NCBI GenBank assembly: GCA_031261605.1
Contig: JAISJI010000036.1
Coordinates: forward strand, 1-64,000
Direction: 5' to 3'
Source: Ignavibacteria bacterium
GTDB taxonomy: Bacteria > Bacteroidota > Ignavibacteria > Kapaibacteriales > UBA2268
Length of the DNA stretch: 64,000 nt
Under the pieces are notes generated by a model. It was not told where the DNA came from and searched no databases. It was given only the letters and a program-made list of their open reading frames with translations. A program made the translations under genes and the position numbers. Positions 44,501 to 52,296 of this stretch are shown piece by piece. Each line of letters starts with the position of its first letter. The stretch's first letter is position 1.

Positions 44501-45849
44501 TGGCACTTTCGACGAGTGCAGGTAGCGAGGTGCAGAAACCATTAGCTTCTGTGGTAATTGGTGGATTGATTACTGCAACGCTATTGACTTTGCTGGTGTT
44601 ACCGGTGCTGTATATTTTATTCGAACGCAAAATTCATTTGACCAAAAAAATGGTAAAAGATAAATCTTCTATTGTGCAACTCGTTACTTTTCTATGCTTA
44701 TCGGTTCTTTTCGCTGGAAATGCGGATGGACAGCAAATCCGTAAGACATTACCAGAATGTATAGAAATGGCATTGCAAAATAATCTTCAAATACAATCCG
44801 CTAAGTTGGAAGTGGAACAGGCGAAAGCACTACAAGGAACGGCGTTTAACCCAGAAAAGACAAGCATTTCATACGAACAAGACCCACTTACAACCGATTG
44901 GATTGATAAAAAAATAAGTATTTCACAAAGCATAGAATTTCCAACGGTTTATATTTCACAGTCAAAAATGCTGAAGCAGGAAACAGCATTGGCAAAGAAA
45001 TCGGAATTCGTAACTCGAAACGAAATAACACGTAGCGTATCGGAGGCATACTTTAACCTATGCCGCAATATGCAAATAGTTAGCATTTTACAGCAGCAGG
45101 ACACGCTTTACAGTGGCTTTATAGAGAATGCTACTATCCGCTTTAATGCCGGTGAGAGCAATAAGTTGGAGTTGCTCAACGCACAAAGATATGAACAAGA
45201 GAACCGCTTGCAGTTGCATAATACGAATATGGATTTGATAAACAGCCAGCTCGCTTTGCAACATTTGCTAAACACGCCTGAAATGATTTTACCATTTGAA
45301 TCGCTTCAAAAAATGGCTGATATAACTATGGATACGGATATAACGAAAAATCCGCTTTTGGATTATTACGCACAGAAAATTAATCTCGGCGAAGCACAAA
45401 TTAGTGTAGAGCAACATAAATTAATGCCCGATATTTTTGGCACTTATTCGTTTAACGATACGCACCTCCCCGGCTTTCAGATAGGATTGAGTATTCCCCT
45501 GTTTTTTAGTGCGAATGCAGCGAAAATCAAGACAGCAGAAATCCATAACGAGCAAATAAATATTGAACGCAAACAGACGCAACAATCACTAAAAAATGCT
45601 TATTTTGTGAATTATAACGAGTATTTAAAAGCAAGACAGAGTTTGGAATATTACGAAACGACAGGCATTGCTTCGGCAGATGAAATTATGCAAACAGCAC
45701 AAACCGCATATAATACTGGCGAAATCGCTTATATGGAATATATCCAGAATTTGCAGATGGTTATAGCAATTCGTCTGCAATATGCCGATGCTTTGAACGA
45801 CTTCAATCAATCAATAATCACTCTTAATTATATTAAAGGAGAAAATTAA
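41533..45849 (+). CDS. czcA: CzcA/CusA heavy-metal RND pump fused to a TolC-like outer-membrane factor
   Basis: This 1438-residue protein has an N-terminal 1040-residue RND pump with twelve TM helices (two sets of hydrophobic helices after about 340 and 870) and HME-family features. These include SLGAIDFGLIVDGAVIIVE, with the proton-relay Asp/Glu, and MPIERGDMMLSM. From about residue 1050 a second signal-like helix (IVQLVTFLCLSVLFAGNADG) leads into a TolC/CzcC-like helical barrel protein of about 370 residues. The single chain would join inner-membrane pump and outer-membrane channel, a fusion known in Bacteroidota. Substrate is Cu, Zn, Co, Cd or similar; the sequence does not settle which. 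Confidence 0.93.
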   Translation: MFDKIIRFSIENKMVICILTLVLVVWGIVSVINLPIDATPDITNNQVQIITQAPTLGAQEVEQFITTPIELAMANIPDVIEQRSISRSGISVITIVFKDETDIYWARQQISHQLKEAEALIPSGLGKPSLAPITTGLGEIYHYVLRPAKGYEEQYSDMDLRTMQDWIVKRQLAGTEGIAEVSAWGGHVKQYEIALDNDKLASMNISIAEIYEALERNNENTGGSYIEQGANYYFIRGLGLVQTLDDIERIVIKNSGSTPVLIRDIADVQIGSAMRYGAVTRNGEGEVVAGITLMLKGENFSKVIANVKERMQQIQKSLPEGVVIEPFIDRTELVGRTTLTIARNLLEGGLIVIFVLVLLLGNFRAGLVVASVIPLSMLFAIGMMNLFGVSGNLMSLGAIDFGLIVDGAVIIVETIVARIANIKTQLSRKEMDMEIYAAASKIRTSAAFGEIIILIVYLPILTLVGIEGKMFRPMAQTVAFAILGAFILSLTYVPMLSALVLGRVKHIATKENFSDRLMNIAKCIYTPILDFALRWKKTIVTAMVVLFVASLFLFNRLGGEFIPTLEEGDLTVEISMAQGTSLSQVIETFGMAEKILKERFPEIKQAVTRIGSAEIPSDPMPIERGDMMLSMIPKEEWKTASSREEMTEKMEEALAYIPGIHFEISQPMEMRFNELITGIRQDVAVKIYGEDLDVLASQANKVASLIKDVDGVNEPYVEKVSGLPQIQVEYNREQIARYGLSISDVNNILRTAFAGSVAGVVFEGDRRFDMVVRLKKELRNSFESIENLYIPLPSGISIPLSQVATIGYKTAPAEIGHEDGLRRIYVGFNVRGRDIESTVSEIQTILSNELELPSGYYYTYGGEFQNLKEAVERLEIAVPAALLLIFALLYFTFRKLKLSLLIFTAVPLSAIGGIFALWLRGMPFSISAGVGFIALFGVAVLNGIVLIGQFNQLKEDGITDIYERVKRGTMIRLRPVLMTALVASLGFLPMALSTSAGSEVQKPLASVVIGGLITATLLTLLVLPVLYILFERKIHLTKKMVKDKSSIVQLVTFLCLSVLFAGNADGQQIRKTLPECIEMALQNNLQIQSAKLEVEQAKALQGTAFNPEKTSISYEQDPLTTDWIDKKISISQSIEFPTVYISQSKMLKQETALAKKSEFVTRNEITRSVSEAYFNLCRNMQIVSILQQQDTLYSGFIENATIRFNAGESNKLELLNAQRYEQENRLQLHNTNMDLINSQLALQHLLNTPEMILPFESLQKMADITMDTDITKNPLLDYYAQKINLGEAQISVEQHKLMPDIFGTYSFNDTHLPGFQIGLSIPLFFSANAAKIKTAEIHNEQINIERKQTQQSLKNAYFVNYNEYLKARQSLEYYETTGIASADEIMQTAQTAYNTGEIAYMEYIQNLQMVIAIRLQYADALNDFNQSIITLNYIKGEN

Positions 45850-45850
45850 A

Positions 45851-47014
45851 ATGATAACAAATAAAATAAAAATAAATTTATTATTTATTGCGATTATCGC
45901 ATTGCTTTTATCCTGCACTAGAAGCGAAAAATCAGGCGATAACGCAGAAGTGGAAGAAACTCATTCCACAGAAATAGAACTGACCGCACAACAAATACAG
46001 ACGGTCGGTATAACGTTGGGAAAAATAGAAATGAAAAATCTCAACAGCGTAGTTCGTGCAAATGGGCAGTTAGTGCTTACCCCGCAAAATCAAGCCGATG
46101 TTAATTCGCTTACTTCTGGTATAGTTAGCGAAATATCGGTAATGGAGGGCTCTATTGTTCATAAAGGGCAGACAGTGGCTCTATTGGAAAATCTTGATAT
46201 TGTGAGAATACAGGAGAATTACCTTACAGCCAAGCAGGACGCTATTTTGAGCGAGCAGGAATACGAACGACAGAAGCAATTGGACGCAAAAAATGCCGGA
46301 ACAGGCAAAATATTGCAACAAGCAGTGTCCAAATATGAAAGTGATAAAGCACGCCTCAAAAGTTTGGAACTCCAATTAAATCAATTAAATATTGATGTTC
46401 GGAATTTAGCCACCGGAAAGTTGGTGCGTAACATTCCAATTACCGCACCAATCAATGGTGTTGTAGGCAAAATTTACGTAAAAACAGGGAGTTATGCCGA
46501 TATGCAAACAACTCTGATGGAAATAACAGATAACTCGCAGGTGCATTGCGATTTACAGGTCTTTGAGAAGGATTTTCCCAAAGTAAAGCAAGGGCAATCG
46601 GTTGAGATAGGTCTGACAAATCAAGGTAATAAGTCCGTTACAGGCACTGTCTTTACGGTCAATAAATCCTTTGACAACGACAGCAAATCCATTACCATTC
46701 ATACTCGTATCAATAAACCGGATAACTTGTTGCCGGGAATGTATGTTTCTGCACTGATTAATGTGGGAAACCAATCAGTTCAAGCAGTTCCTACCGATGC
46801 CATAGCCAATTCTGAAGGTAAAAAATATATATTTGTTGTCGCCAGCAAAGAAGCATCTGCAACACATTTTCGTAAAGTAGAAGTGTTGACGGGAGTTACT
46901 GAACTGGGATATATAGAGATAAATCCATTAGAAGAATTGCCCGAAGATGCTCAGATTATTACCAGAGGCGCATTTTATGTGATGTCTCAGGCAAGTGGTG
47001 GCGATGAAGAATAG
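45851..47014 (+). CDS. czcB: Periplasmic adaptor of metal efflux (CzcB/CusB family lipoprotein)
   Basis: This 387-residue membrane-fusion protein has a lipoprotein signal (LLFIAIIALLLSCTRS). The barrel-sandwich hybrid is visible at VVRANGQLVLTPQNQADVNS and NIPITAPINGVVGKIYVKTG, with a helical hairpin between them (about residues 110-185). The beta-barrel and membrane-proximal domains follow. It starts 1 base after the pump stop and bridges pump and channel. Confidence 0.92.
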   Translation: MITNKIKINLLFIAIIALLLSCTRSEKSGDNAEVEETHSTEIELTAQQIQTVGITLGKIEMKNLNSVVRANGQLVLTPQNQADVNSLTSGIVSEISVMEGSIVHKGQTVALLENLDIVRIQENYLTAKQDAILSEQEYERQKQLDAKNAGTGKILQQAVSKYESDKARLKSLELQLNQLNIDVRNLATGKLVRNIPITAPINGVVGKIYVKTGSYADMQTTLMEITDNSQVHCDLQVFEKDFPKVKQGQSVEIGLTNQGNKSVTGTVFTVNKSFDNDSKSITIHTRINKPDNLLPGMYVSALINVGNQSVQAVPTDAIANSEGKKYIFVVASKEASATHFRKVEVLTGVTELGYIEINPLEELPEDAQIITRGAFYVMSQASGGDEE

Positions 47015-47088
47015 ATAGTTTTGCAGATAATTTATAAATCAAGTTTATACGCTAACAATTTAATATATAAACTAGTTACGAAAAGCAT

Positions 47089-47119
47089 TTGTATCTCTAA
47101 TAAATAAGTATTAATTTTG
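47089..47119 (+). promoter_or_regulatory. Promoter of the AAA-M41 gene
   Basis: TTG at 47089-47091, 20 bases, then TAATTTTG at 47112-47119, a clean Bacteroidota-type match. The ATG follows 33 bases later. The gene is therefore transcribed on its own and is not an extension of the efflux operon. Confidence 0.7.
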
Positions 47120-47152
47120 TAAATTAAATCATATATCATAATAAAAAAAAAT

Positions 47153-49204
47153 ATGAAAAATTCAGAATTTTCAGCTTCATTATCAGAGAAGCAAACCAAA
47201 CTTAAAAACGCCGTAGCCCAATTAAAACAGGAGTTCGTGGGCATAGATTGCGTAATTGACCAAATCGCAGATACCATTGTATCGTGGTATTATTTTCCTG
47301 AAATGCAAGAAAAGCCCGTGCTGATTAATTTATGGGGTCTTACAGGCATCGGTAAGACCTCATTAGTCAAGCGATTAGTTGAATTGCTTGATTACAAAAA
47401 TTTTTATTTCCATTTTGATTTGGGCGAGCCATCCCAGAATAAATTGGTGCGAGAATTTAGGCAAATAAACGATAGTTGCAATGGTAAGCCCTTTATTATT
47501 GGTATGGATGAGTTTCAATTCGCACGCACAATAGATGAAAGAGGTATGGAAAAAGAACGCAAGGATTTTTGGGAATTATTGGATAGTGGTAAATTTGATT
47601 TAATCGACTTCAGCAATAATATATGTGAATTTCGTGAAATAATTGATTTATTGAAGTTAGCGTTAAATAATAATGTTCAAGTAAGCAACGGAATTGTTGT
47701 AAATGGTAAAAAAGAATTTACAAAAATACTAAAAGAAATAAAAATAAAATGTTGGGGACATTATGATGAGGAGGAGGATAATAATAAAAAAGATAAAAAT
47801 AAAATGTATTTTATTTCTGATATGTTAATTGACTATTCAAGAAGAAGGTTTGTAGAAGATAATACAATTTTTAATTCAGATTTGCGCGATAAATTTAATA
47901 AAATGGATGGGCAACAAACGGTAAATTATTTGGAAGAGTTATATGAAAATGATTTAGCTCCAAAGGTTGTTGATTGCTCTAAGTCATTGATTTTTGTGAT
48001 GGGAAATTTGGATGAAGTATATTCTATGACAAAGAATTTTGACCCAGATATTAGTGCAAATGATTTTCATGAGCAGTCAAAATTAATTAATATTACAGAC
48101 GTAAAAGATGCGTTATTGAAGCGATTTCGTAGCGAACAAATAGCGAGATTAGGCAATAATCATATTATTTATCCGACTTTCAGTGAAAATTCCTTTTATA
48201 AAATAATTAAATTGGAATTAGAAAAAATAAGCAAAAAAATTAATGATTTATACGGCATAAATATTCAATTTGATAAAAGTATTGAGAAATTAATTTATTG
48301 CGAAGGAGTATATCCTACACAAGGCACAAGACCAGTATTTACAACGGTTTATCAAATTATTAATGCACGTCTTGGAAGAATATTAACCGAAATATTTGTA
48401 GAAAAACGCGATATTGATTTGCTTATATTTTCGGTAGAAAATCCGGATTTTGAAAAAGAATTTTGCACACTAAAAATAGATTGCATAAAAAATAACGTTA
48501 GCATCCATAATATCAATGATATACAACAGCTTACACTTGGAAAATTACGTGAGCCAAAAAATAATGATTTGCAGGTAATTAGCGCTGTTCACGAGAGCGG
48601 ACACGCCGTTATCTCCATTATTTTACAAAAGGTTATACCAGAAACAATTGTTTCAGTTTCGGCAAACAGCAATACTGGCGGATTTACTATTATTGAGGAT
48701 TATTTTTTATACACATCTAAAAAAAATCTGACACATCGAGTTGCAGTATTATTGGGCGGAACTCTTGCTGAGCGACTTATTTTTGGCGAGGAAAATGCCA
48801 CAATGGGCGGCTCTAAAGATATTGAAATCGCTACAGAACGGGCGTATCACGCATTTTACGAATGTGGTGCAAATGGGAAATTGCTCAATTATGGAAATCA
48901 ATATGCAAGTAATAAAAAAGAAATAATTTATACACATAGTAACAGCGAAATAAATGAAGAAGTTAAGAAATTTATAGTGGATACACAAGAATTAGCAATG
49001 GAAATTTTGCAAAAACAAAAGACATTATTATTAAAATTATCTGTATATTTAAGTAAAAATCGTAGTATTGGCAAGGAAGAAATTATGGATTTTGTAAAGC
49101 AGTATGCCATTGAATTTAATACAGATAAAATAATTGATGAAGAGAAAAATTCATTTTATAAGCAGTGTCTTATGGGCCAATTAGAAGGAAATGCTGTAGC
49201 GTAA
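47153..49204 (+). CDS. Soluble Clp-like AAA ATPase fused to an M41 (FtsH-type) metallopeptidase
   Basis: The N-terminal half of this 683-residue protein is an AAA+ motor. It has Walker A GLTGIGKTSL (G62, K68) and Walker B IIGMDEFQ (D119, E120). A lid-like region (LLKRFRSEQIARL, then VYPTQGTRPVFTTVYQII) resembles the C-terminal AAA module of ClpA/ClpB more than FtsH. The C-terminal 215 residues are an M41 peptidase with zinc ligands H480 and H484 (HESGH) and D556 (GGSKDIEIAT), all intact. There is no TM helix, unlike FtsH. An insertion of about 60 residues rich in Lys/Asp/Glu (near 195-230) separates parts of the motor. The gene is AT-rich and stands alone between a metal-efflux cluster and pseudogenes. 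It likely unfolds and degrades specific proteins in the cytoplasm. Confidence 0.85.
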   Translation: MKNSEFSASLSEKQTKLKNAVAQLKQEFVGIDCVIDQIADTIVSWYYFPEMQEKPVLINLWGLTGIGKTSLVKRLVELLDYKNFYFHFDLGEPSQNKLVREFRQINDSCNGKPFIIGMDEFQFARTIDERGMEKERKDFWELLDSGKFDLIDFSNNICEFREIIDLLKLALNNNVQVSNGIVVNGKKEFTKILKEIKIKCWGHYDEEEDNNKKDKNKMYFISDMLIDYSRRRFVEDNTIFNSDLRDKFNKMDGQQTVNYLEELYENDLAPKVVDCSKSLIFVMGNLDEVYSMTKNFDPDISANDFHEQSKLINITDVKDALLKRFRSEQIARLGNNHIIYPTFSENSFYKIIKLELEKISKKINDLYGINIQFDKSIEKLIYCEGVYPTQGTRPVFTTVYQIINARLGRILTEIFVEKRDIDLLIFSVENPDFEKEFCTLKIDCIKNNVSIHNINDIQQLTLGKLREPKNNDLQVISAVHESGHAVISIILQKVIPETIVSVSANSNTGGFTIIEDYFLYTSKKNLTHRVAVLLGGTLAERLIFGEENATMGGSKDIEIATERAYHAFYECGANGKLLNYGNQYASNKKEIIYTHSNSEINEEVKKFIVDTQELAMEILQKQKTLLLKLSVYLSKNRSIGKEEIMDFVKQYAIEFNTDKIIDEEKNSFYKQCLMGQLEGNAVA

Positions 49205-49241
49205 ATTGTGAAAAAATAAATCAGATAAATATTAAATATTT

Positions 49242-49608
49242 TTACATTATAACTTCTTCCCCATCTTCCACTAAAACAATATCGCTATTTTGAAAAGTGC
49301 TTTTATATGTTTCTGGATTAAGTGTATATATTGGCAATATATGTTTGGGTTTCAAAGTAGTTACGAGTTCTTGTAATGTAGGAATATCAGAGTGACCGCT
49401 GGTGTGAGTTTCGTGTATTGTAAATCCAAATTTATTTTTGAGCGTATCAATAAAATTTTTCGTATTTTTTGAAATTAAATTCTGGAGCATCATTATTTAC
49501 TAATGGCATACCGAAATCCACGATAATGCGAGTGGTATCAGTCCATATTTCCACGCAAGAGCCGCCTATTTCGTGTGTTCCGCTGTGTATTTTTAATTTT
49601 CGTGACAT
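49242..49608 (-). pseudogene. Metallo-beta-lactamase-fold hydrolase, internally deleted
   Basis: Two ends of one gene are joined. The N-terminal 46 codons (from ATG 49608: MSRKLKIHSGTHEIGGSCVE, then DFGMPLVNNDAPEFNF) match the start of beta-CASP/RNase J-like hydrolases. The last about 75 codons (HTSGHSDIPTLQELVTTLKP, then ILPIYT) match their C-terminal part. The middle, with the HxHxDH metal site, is gone, and the two parts lie in different frames. The remnant cannot be active. Confidence 0.8.
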
Positions 49609-49684
49609 ATTAGTGTGTGGATATGATTAATAAAATGCAATATAATATTTTTTTCATAGAATTGCATAATAAGATGAAATATTA

Positions 49685-49765
49685 TTATTTTATTACCATA
49701 AAATTTATGGACGCAACACCATTTCCAGCAATTATAGTAACCACGTAAGTGCCTTCATTATAATG
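49685..49765 (-). pseudogene. Scrap of a T9SS sorting domain
   Basis: A minus-strand frame of 26 codons ending in TAA reads HYNEGTYVVTIIAGNGVASI followed by NFMVIK, the usual end of a T9SS C-terminal domain. Upstream DNA (49766-49900) has stops in all minus-strand frames, so only this end survives. The rest of the 49609-49934 gap holds nothing else I can support. Confidence 0.55.
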
Positions 49766-49934
49766 TGTGTAATAAATCTGACACTTTTGGGGTGATTCTA
49801 TATGATTCATTCGCTACTATTCGCGTCATTTCTAGCAGGGATTTTGTTAGCAACGTTTCCCATAGAAGTAACCTAATATCTACCTGCTCCATTCACAAAA
49901 AAAAGTTGCATAAACTAACAATACATTGAAAGCA

Positions 49935-50786
49935 CTATCCGATAATATTTTTGATTGCATCCTTTACGATATAATTTGCGTTTTCTAATTCATTGGTCGC
50001 TGTCTCCAATGTGCAGCCAGTTGCAAGCATCACAATACGCTTTGCTCGTTGCTTCAACTTCTCATTAGTTGAAGCAAGGTCTATCATTATATTTTTTAAT
50101 GTCTTACCCATTTTAATCATAGCGGTAGTCGTCAGCATATTTAGTATGAGTTTCTGTGCCGTGCCAGATTTCATACGGGTAGAGCCAGCAATTACCTCAG
50201 GTCCAACATTCGGACAAATCAACACATCCACATCAATACCGCTATTAGTGAGTTTGGAACGCGAATTAGTAGAGATTAGAATAGTGAATGCACCGAGCGT
50301 CTTCGCTTTATTCAAAACAGCAATTACAAATGGCGTTCTACCAGAAGCAGTAATTCCACAAACCACATCTTTTTCAGTCACTTGCAACTGTTCTACAAGC
50401 GAAATTGCAGCATCGGTATCATCCTCAGCACCCTCAATCGCAGCAAATGCAGCATCTCTTCCGCCGGCGATAAATCCTTGAACTAAATCAGGTGGAGTGC
50501 TGAATGTTGGCGGACATTCAGATGCATCAAGTATACCGAGACGTCCGCTTGTTCCAGCACCAAAATACAGCAAACGACCACCCATTTTGAAGTGCTGGAC
50601 AATAGCATCAACAGCAACGGAAATATATGGTATTTCAAGGGTTATAGCATTTGGAACTAACTTATCCTGCGTATTAATAGTGTTGAGAATGTCCAGCGTC
50701 TCCATCTTATCAATGCACTCAAATTCTGGGCTAATGGCTTCTGTATCCAAATTGGAAATTTCGTAAAAATCGGTTTTATTTATCAT
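49935..50786 (-). CDS. murQ: N-acetylmuramic acid 6-phosphate etherase MurQ
   Basis: The protein is 283 residues from the preferred start (MINKTDFYEISNLDTE). An in-frame ATG 11 codons earlier adds a non-conserved lead. The SIS fold is clear: GGRLLYFGAGTSGRLGILDASECPPTF, then GGRDAAFAAIEGAEDDTDA and GITASGRTPFVIAVLNKA. GSTRMKSGTAQKLILNML is the etherase signature. MurQ cleaves the lactyl ether of MurNAc-6-P to give GlcNAc-6-P in cell-wall recycling. No murP or anmK is adjacent. Confidence 0.95.
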   Translation of the reverse strand: MINKTDFYEISNLDTEAISPEFECIDKMETLDILNTINTQDKLVPNAITLEIPYISVAVDAIVQHFKMGGRLLYFGAGTSGRLGILDASECPPTFSTPPDLVQGFIAGGRDAAFAAIEGAEDDTDAAISLVEQLQVTEKDVVCGITASGRTPFVIAVLNKAKTLGAFTILISTNSRSKLTNSGIDVDVLICPNVGPEVIAGSTRMKSGTAQKLILNMLTTTAMIKMGKTLKNIMIDLASTNEKLKQRAKRIVMLATGCTLETATNELENANYIVKDAIKNIIG

Positions 50787-50871
50787 AAATTTACAAAAAG
50801 TAATAATTTTTGTATGCAAATTAATTATATTTGTAGAATTTAGAATAGTATTAGCGAAAATTTATTTAGAA

Positions 50872-51411
50872 ATGGAGCAAAAAGCGTTTTTTTTTGATAG
50901 AGATGGGATAGTCAATCGGAGAGTAGTTGGTGGCTATGTAAGAAATATAGGAGAATTACATATCTTACCGTATTTCATAGAGTTATTTAGATTAGTGAAA
51001 GAAAGTGGATTTTTAGCGATTTTAGTTACAAATCAGCAATGCGTTGGTAAAGGTATAATTTCGGTAGAAACTTTGGAAGAAATACATAACTATATGCAAA
51101 AGCAATTACTTATAGCGTCAGGATACAATTTTGATGCTATATACTATTGTCCCGACTTAGCCGACAGCGGAAGTTCCTATCGCAAGCCAGCAACAGGAAT
51201 GTTCATAGATGCAATTAAAAAATATGGTGTAAATCCCATAAGTTCATATACAGTAGGCGATTCGGTATCGGATGTGGAAGCCGGCAAGCAAGTCGGTAGC
51301 ACAACGATATTGGTAGGCGATTATGCAGATGTATTGTCAGCAGATTACATATTCCACGATTTATCATCTGTTTATGATTTTTTTAGAATAAAATTTAATG
51401 TAAAGGAGTAA
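50872..51411 (+). CDS. HAD-IIIA phosphatase, GmhB/HisB-like
   Basis: This 179-residue HAD phosphatase has motif I FFFDRDGIVN (D9, D11), motif II LVTNQQCVGKG, the Lys of motif III in YRKPATGMFIDAIKKY, and motif IV VGDSVSDVEAGKQVG. The closest families are D-glycero-D-manno-heptose 1,7-bisphosphate phosphatase and histidinol-phosphatase. It lacks the multi-Cys zinc loop of GmhB (only one Cys in YYCPDLADSG), so the substrate stays open. It is divergent from murQ and overlaps the DedA gene region. Confidence 0.82.
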   Translation: MEQKAFFFDRDGIVNRRVVGGYVRNIGELHILPYFIELFRLVKESGFLAILVTNQQCVGKGIISVETLEEIHNYMQKQLLIASGYNFDAIYYCPDLADSGSSYRKPATGMFIDAIKKYGVNPISSYTVGDSVSDVEAGKQVGSTTILVGDYADVLSADYIFHDLSSVYDFFRIKFNVKE

Positions 51412-51413
51412 TT

Positions 51414-52049
51414 ATAGAAGACATAGAAAACTATTTACAAGTATTAAGCCATATACCGCTTATCTGGTTGATATTTATATCATTTGCGATGACTTTGCTC
51501 GAGAATGTATTCCCGCCGGCGCCATCGGATATGATAGTAGTAGCTATTGCTATAATAATAGGAGTAAACGGATACCCCATAATTCCTGTAATTATAGCAT
51601 GCACAATCGGCTCTACACTTGGATTTTGGATAATGTTTGCATTGGGTAAAAAGTTTGAGCATAGCATCATAGATAGTAATAAAATAAAGTTCTTATCGCG
51701 TTCTGCAATAGAAAAAGTGGAAGTAATGTTTCGCAAATGGGGCTTCAAATTGGTTGCAATCAATAGATTTATGAGTGGCACCCGTGCAGTGATTTCATTT
51801 TTTGCAGGAATGAGCGATCTACCATTGCAGAAAACTATGTCATTAGCGGCAGTAAGTTCGTTTTTATGGTATGCCATTTTGTCAGTTGCGGGGAATTACT
51901 TTGGCAAAGATTGGCGGGAATTAGTGACATATTTGCAGATATACGAGCAGATAGTAATTTTGGTTGTGATAGCGATTGCAATAGTGGCTCTTGGGATATG
52001 GCTATTAAGGCGTTTTGTATTTAAGAAGAAAGTGGAGGTGGAGAAATAA
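51414..52049 (+). CDS. DedA family membrane protein (possible non-ATG start)
   Basis: About 211 residues if read from ATA 51414, or 193 from TTG 51468. DedA features are visible: FAMTLLENVFPPAPSDMIVV, a GxxxG-rich helix, FRKWGFKLVAINRFMSGTRAVISFFAGMSDL, and four to five TM helices. These SNARE-associated proteins move undecaprenyl phosphate or other lipids across the membrane. The best ribosome site (AAGGAG, 51403-51408) points at ATA 51414; no ATG lies upstream of the conserved LENVFPP motif in this frame. The frame upstream of TTG gives the expected DedA N-terminus (YLQVLSHIPLIW). Confidence 0.85.
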   Translation: MEDIENYLQVLSHIPLIWLIFISFAMTLLENVFPPAPSDMIVVAIAIIIGVNGYPIIPVIIACTIGSTLGFWIMFALGKKFEHSIIDSNKIKFLSRSAIEKVEVMFRKWGFKLVAINRFMSGTRAVISFFAGMSDLPLQKTMSLAAVSSFLWYAILSVAGNYFGKDWRELVTYLQIYEQIVILVVIAIAIVALGIWLLRRFVFKKKVEVEK

Positions 52050-52078
52050 AAAAGTTTTCCACAAAATCACTTTTTATT

Positions 52079-52108
52079 TTGTAGATTCGTTTTTTTGCAT
52101 TATATTTG
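52079..52108 (+). promoter_or_regulatory. Promoter of the lipoprotein gene at 52297
   Basis: TTG at 52079-52081, 19 bases, then TATATTTG at 52101-52108. It is an excellent Bacteroidota-type promoter, giving a 5' leader of about 185 bases. Confidence 0.75.
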
Positions 52109-52245
52109 TATGTTCTTATTTGTCGTTAGAATCTATATCTATCATTCAAGGGAAATTGAGTTGTAGCACCCTAACAACTATTTTCTCTGTAAGGTGTAAA
52201 GAATACTTGATATACCGGAGAACATTTGAGAACAAGTCATCTAAC

Positions 52246-52267
52246 CTACCAGCAATGGTGCTGGTAG
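52246..52267 (+). promoter_or_regulatory. Perfect hairpin in the long 5' leader
   Basis: CTACCAGCA (52246-52254) pairs with TGCTGGTAG (52259-52267) around ATGG, 29 bases before the start codon. No T-run follows. With the long leader it hints at RNA-level control of the lipoprotein gene, but no known riboswitch is recognised. Confidence 0.55.
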
Positions 52268-52296
52268 AATCCTTAAATCTAACACCCGGAGAAAAA

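Noticed and set aside
52015..52296. N-terminal extension of the lipoprotein ORF
   Set aside because: It crosses the promoter and leader, and the lipoprotein signal begins at ATG 52297.
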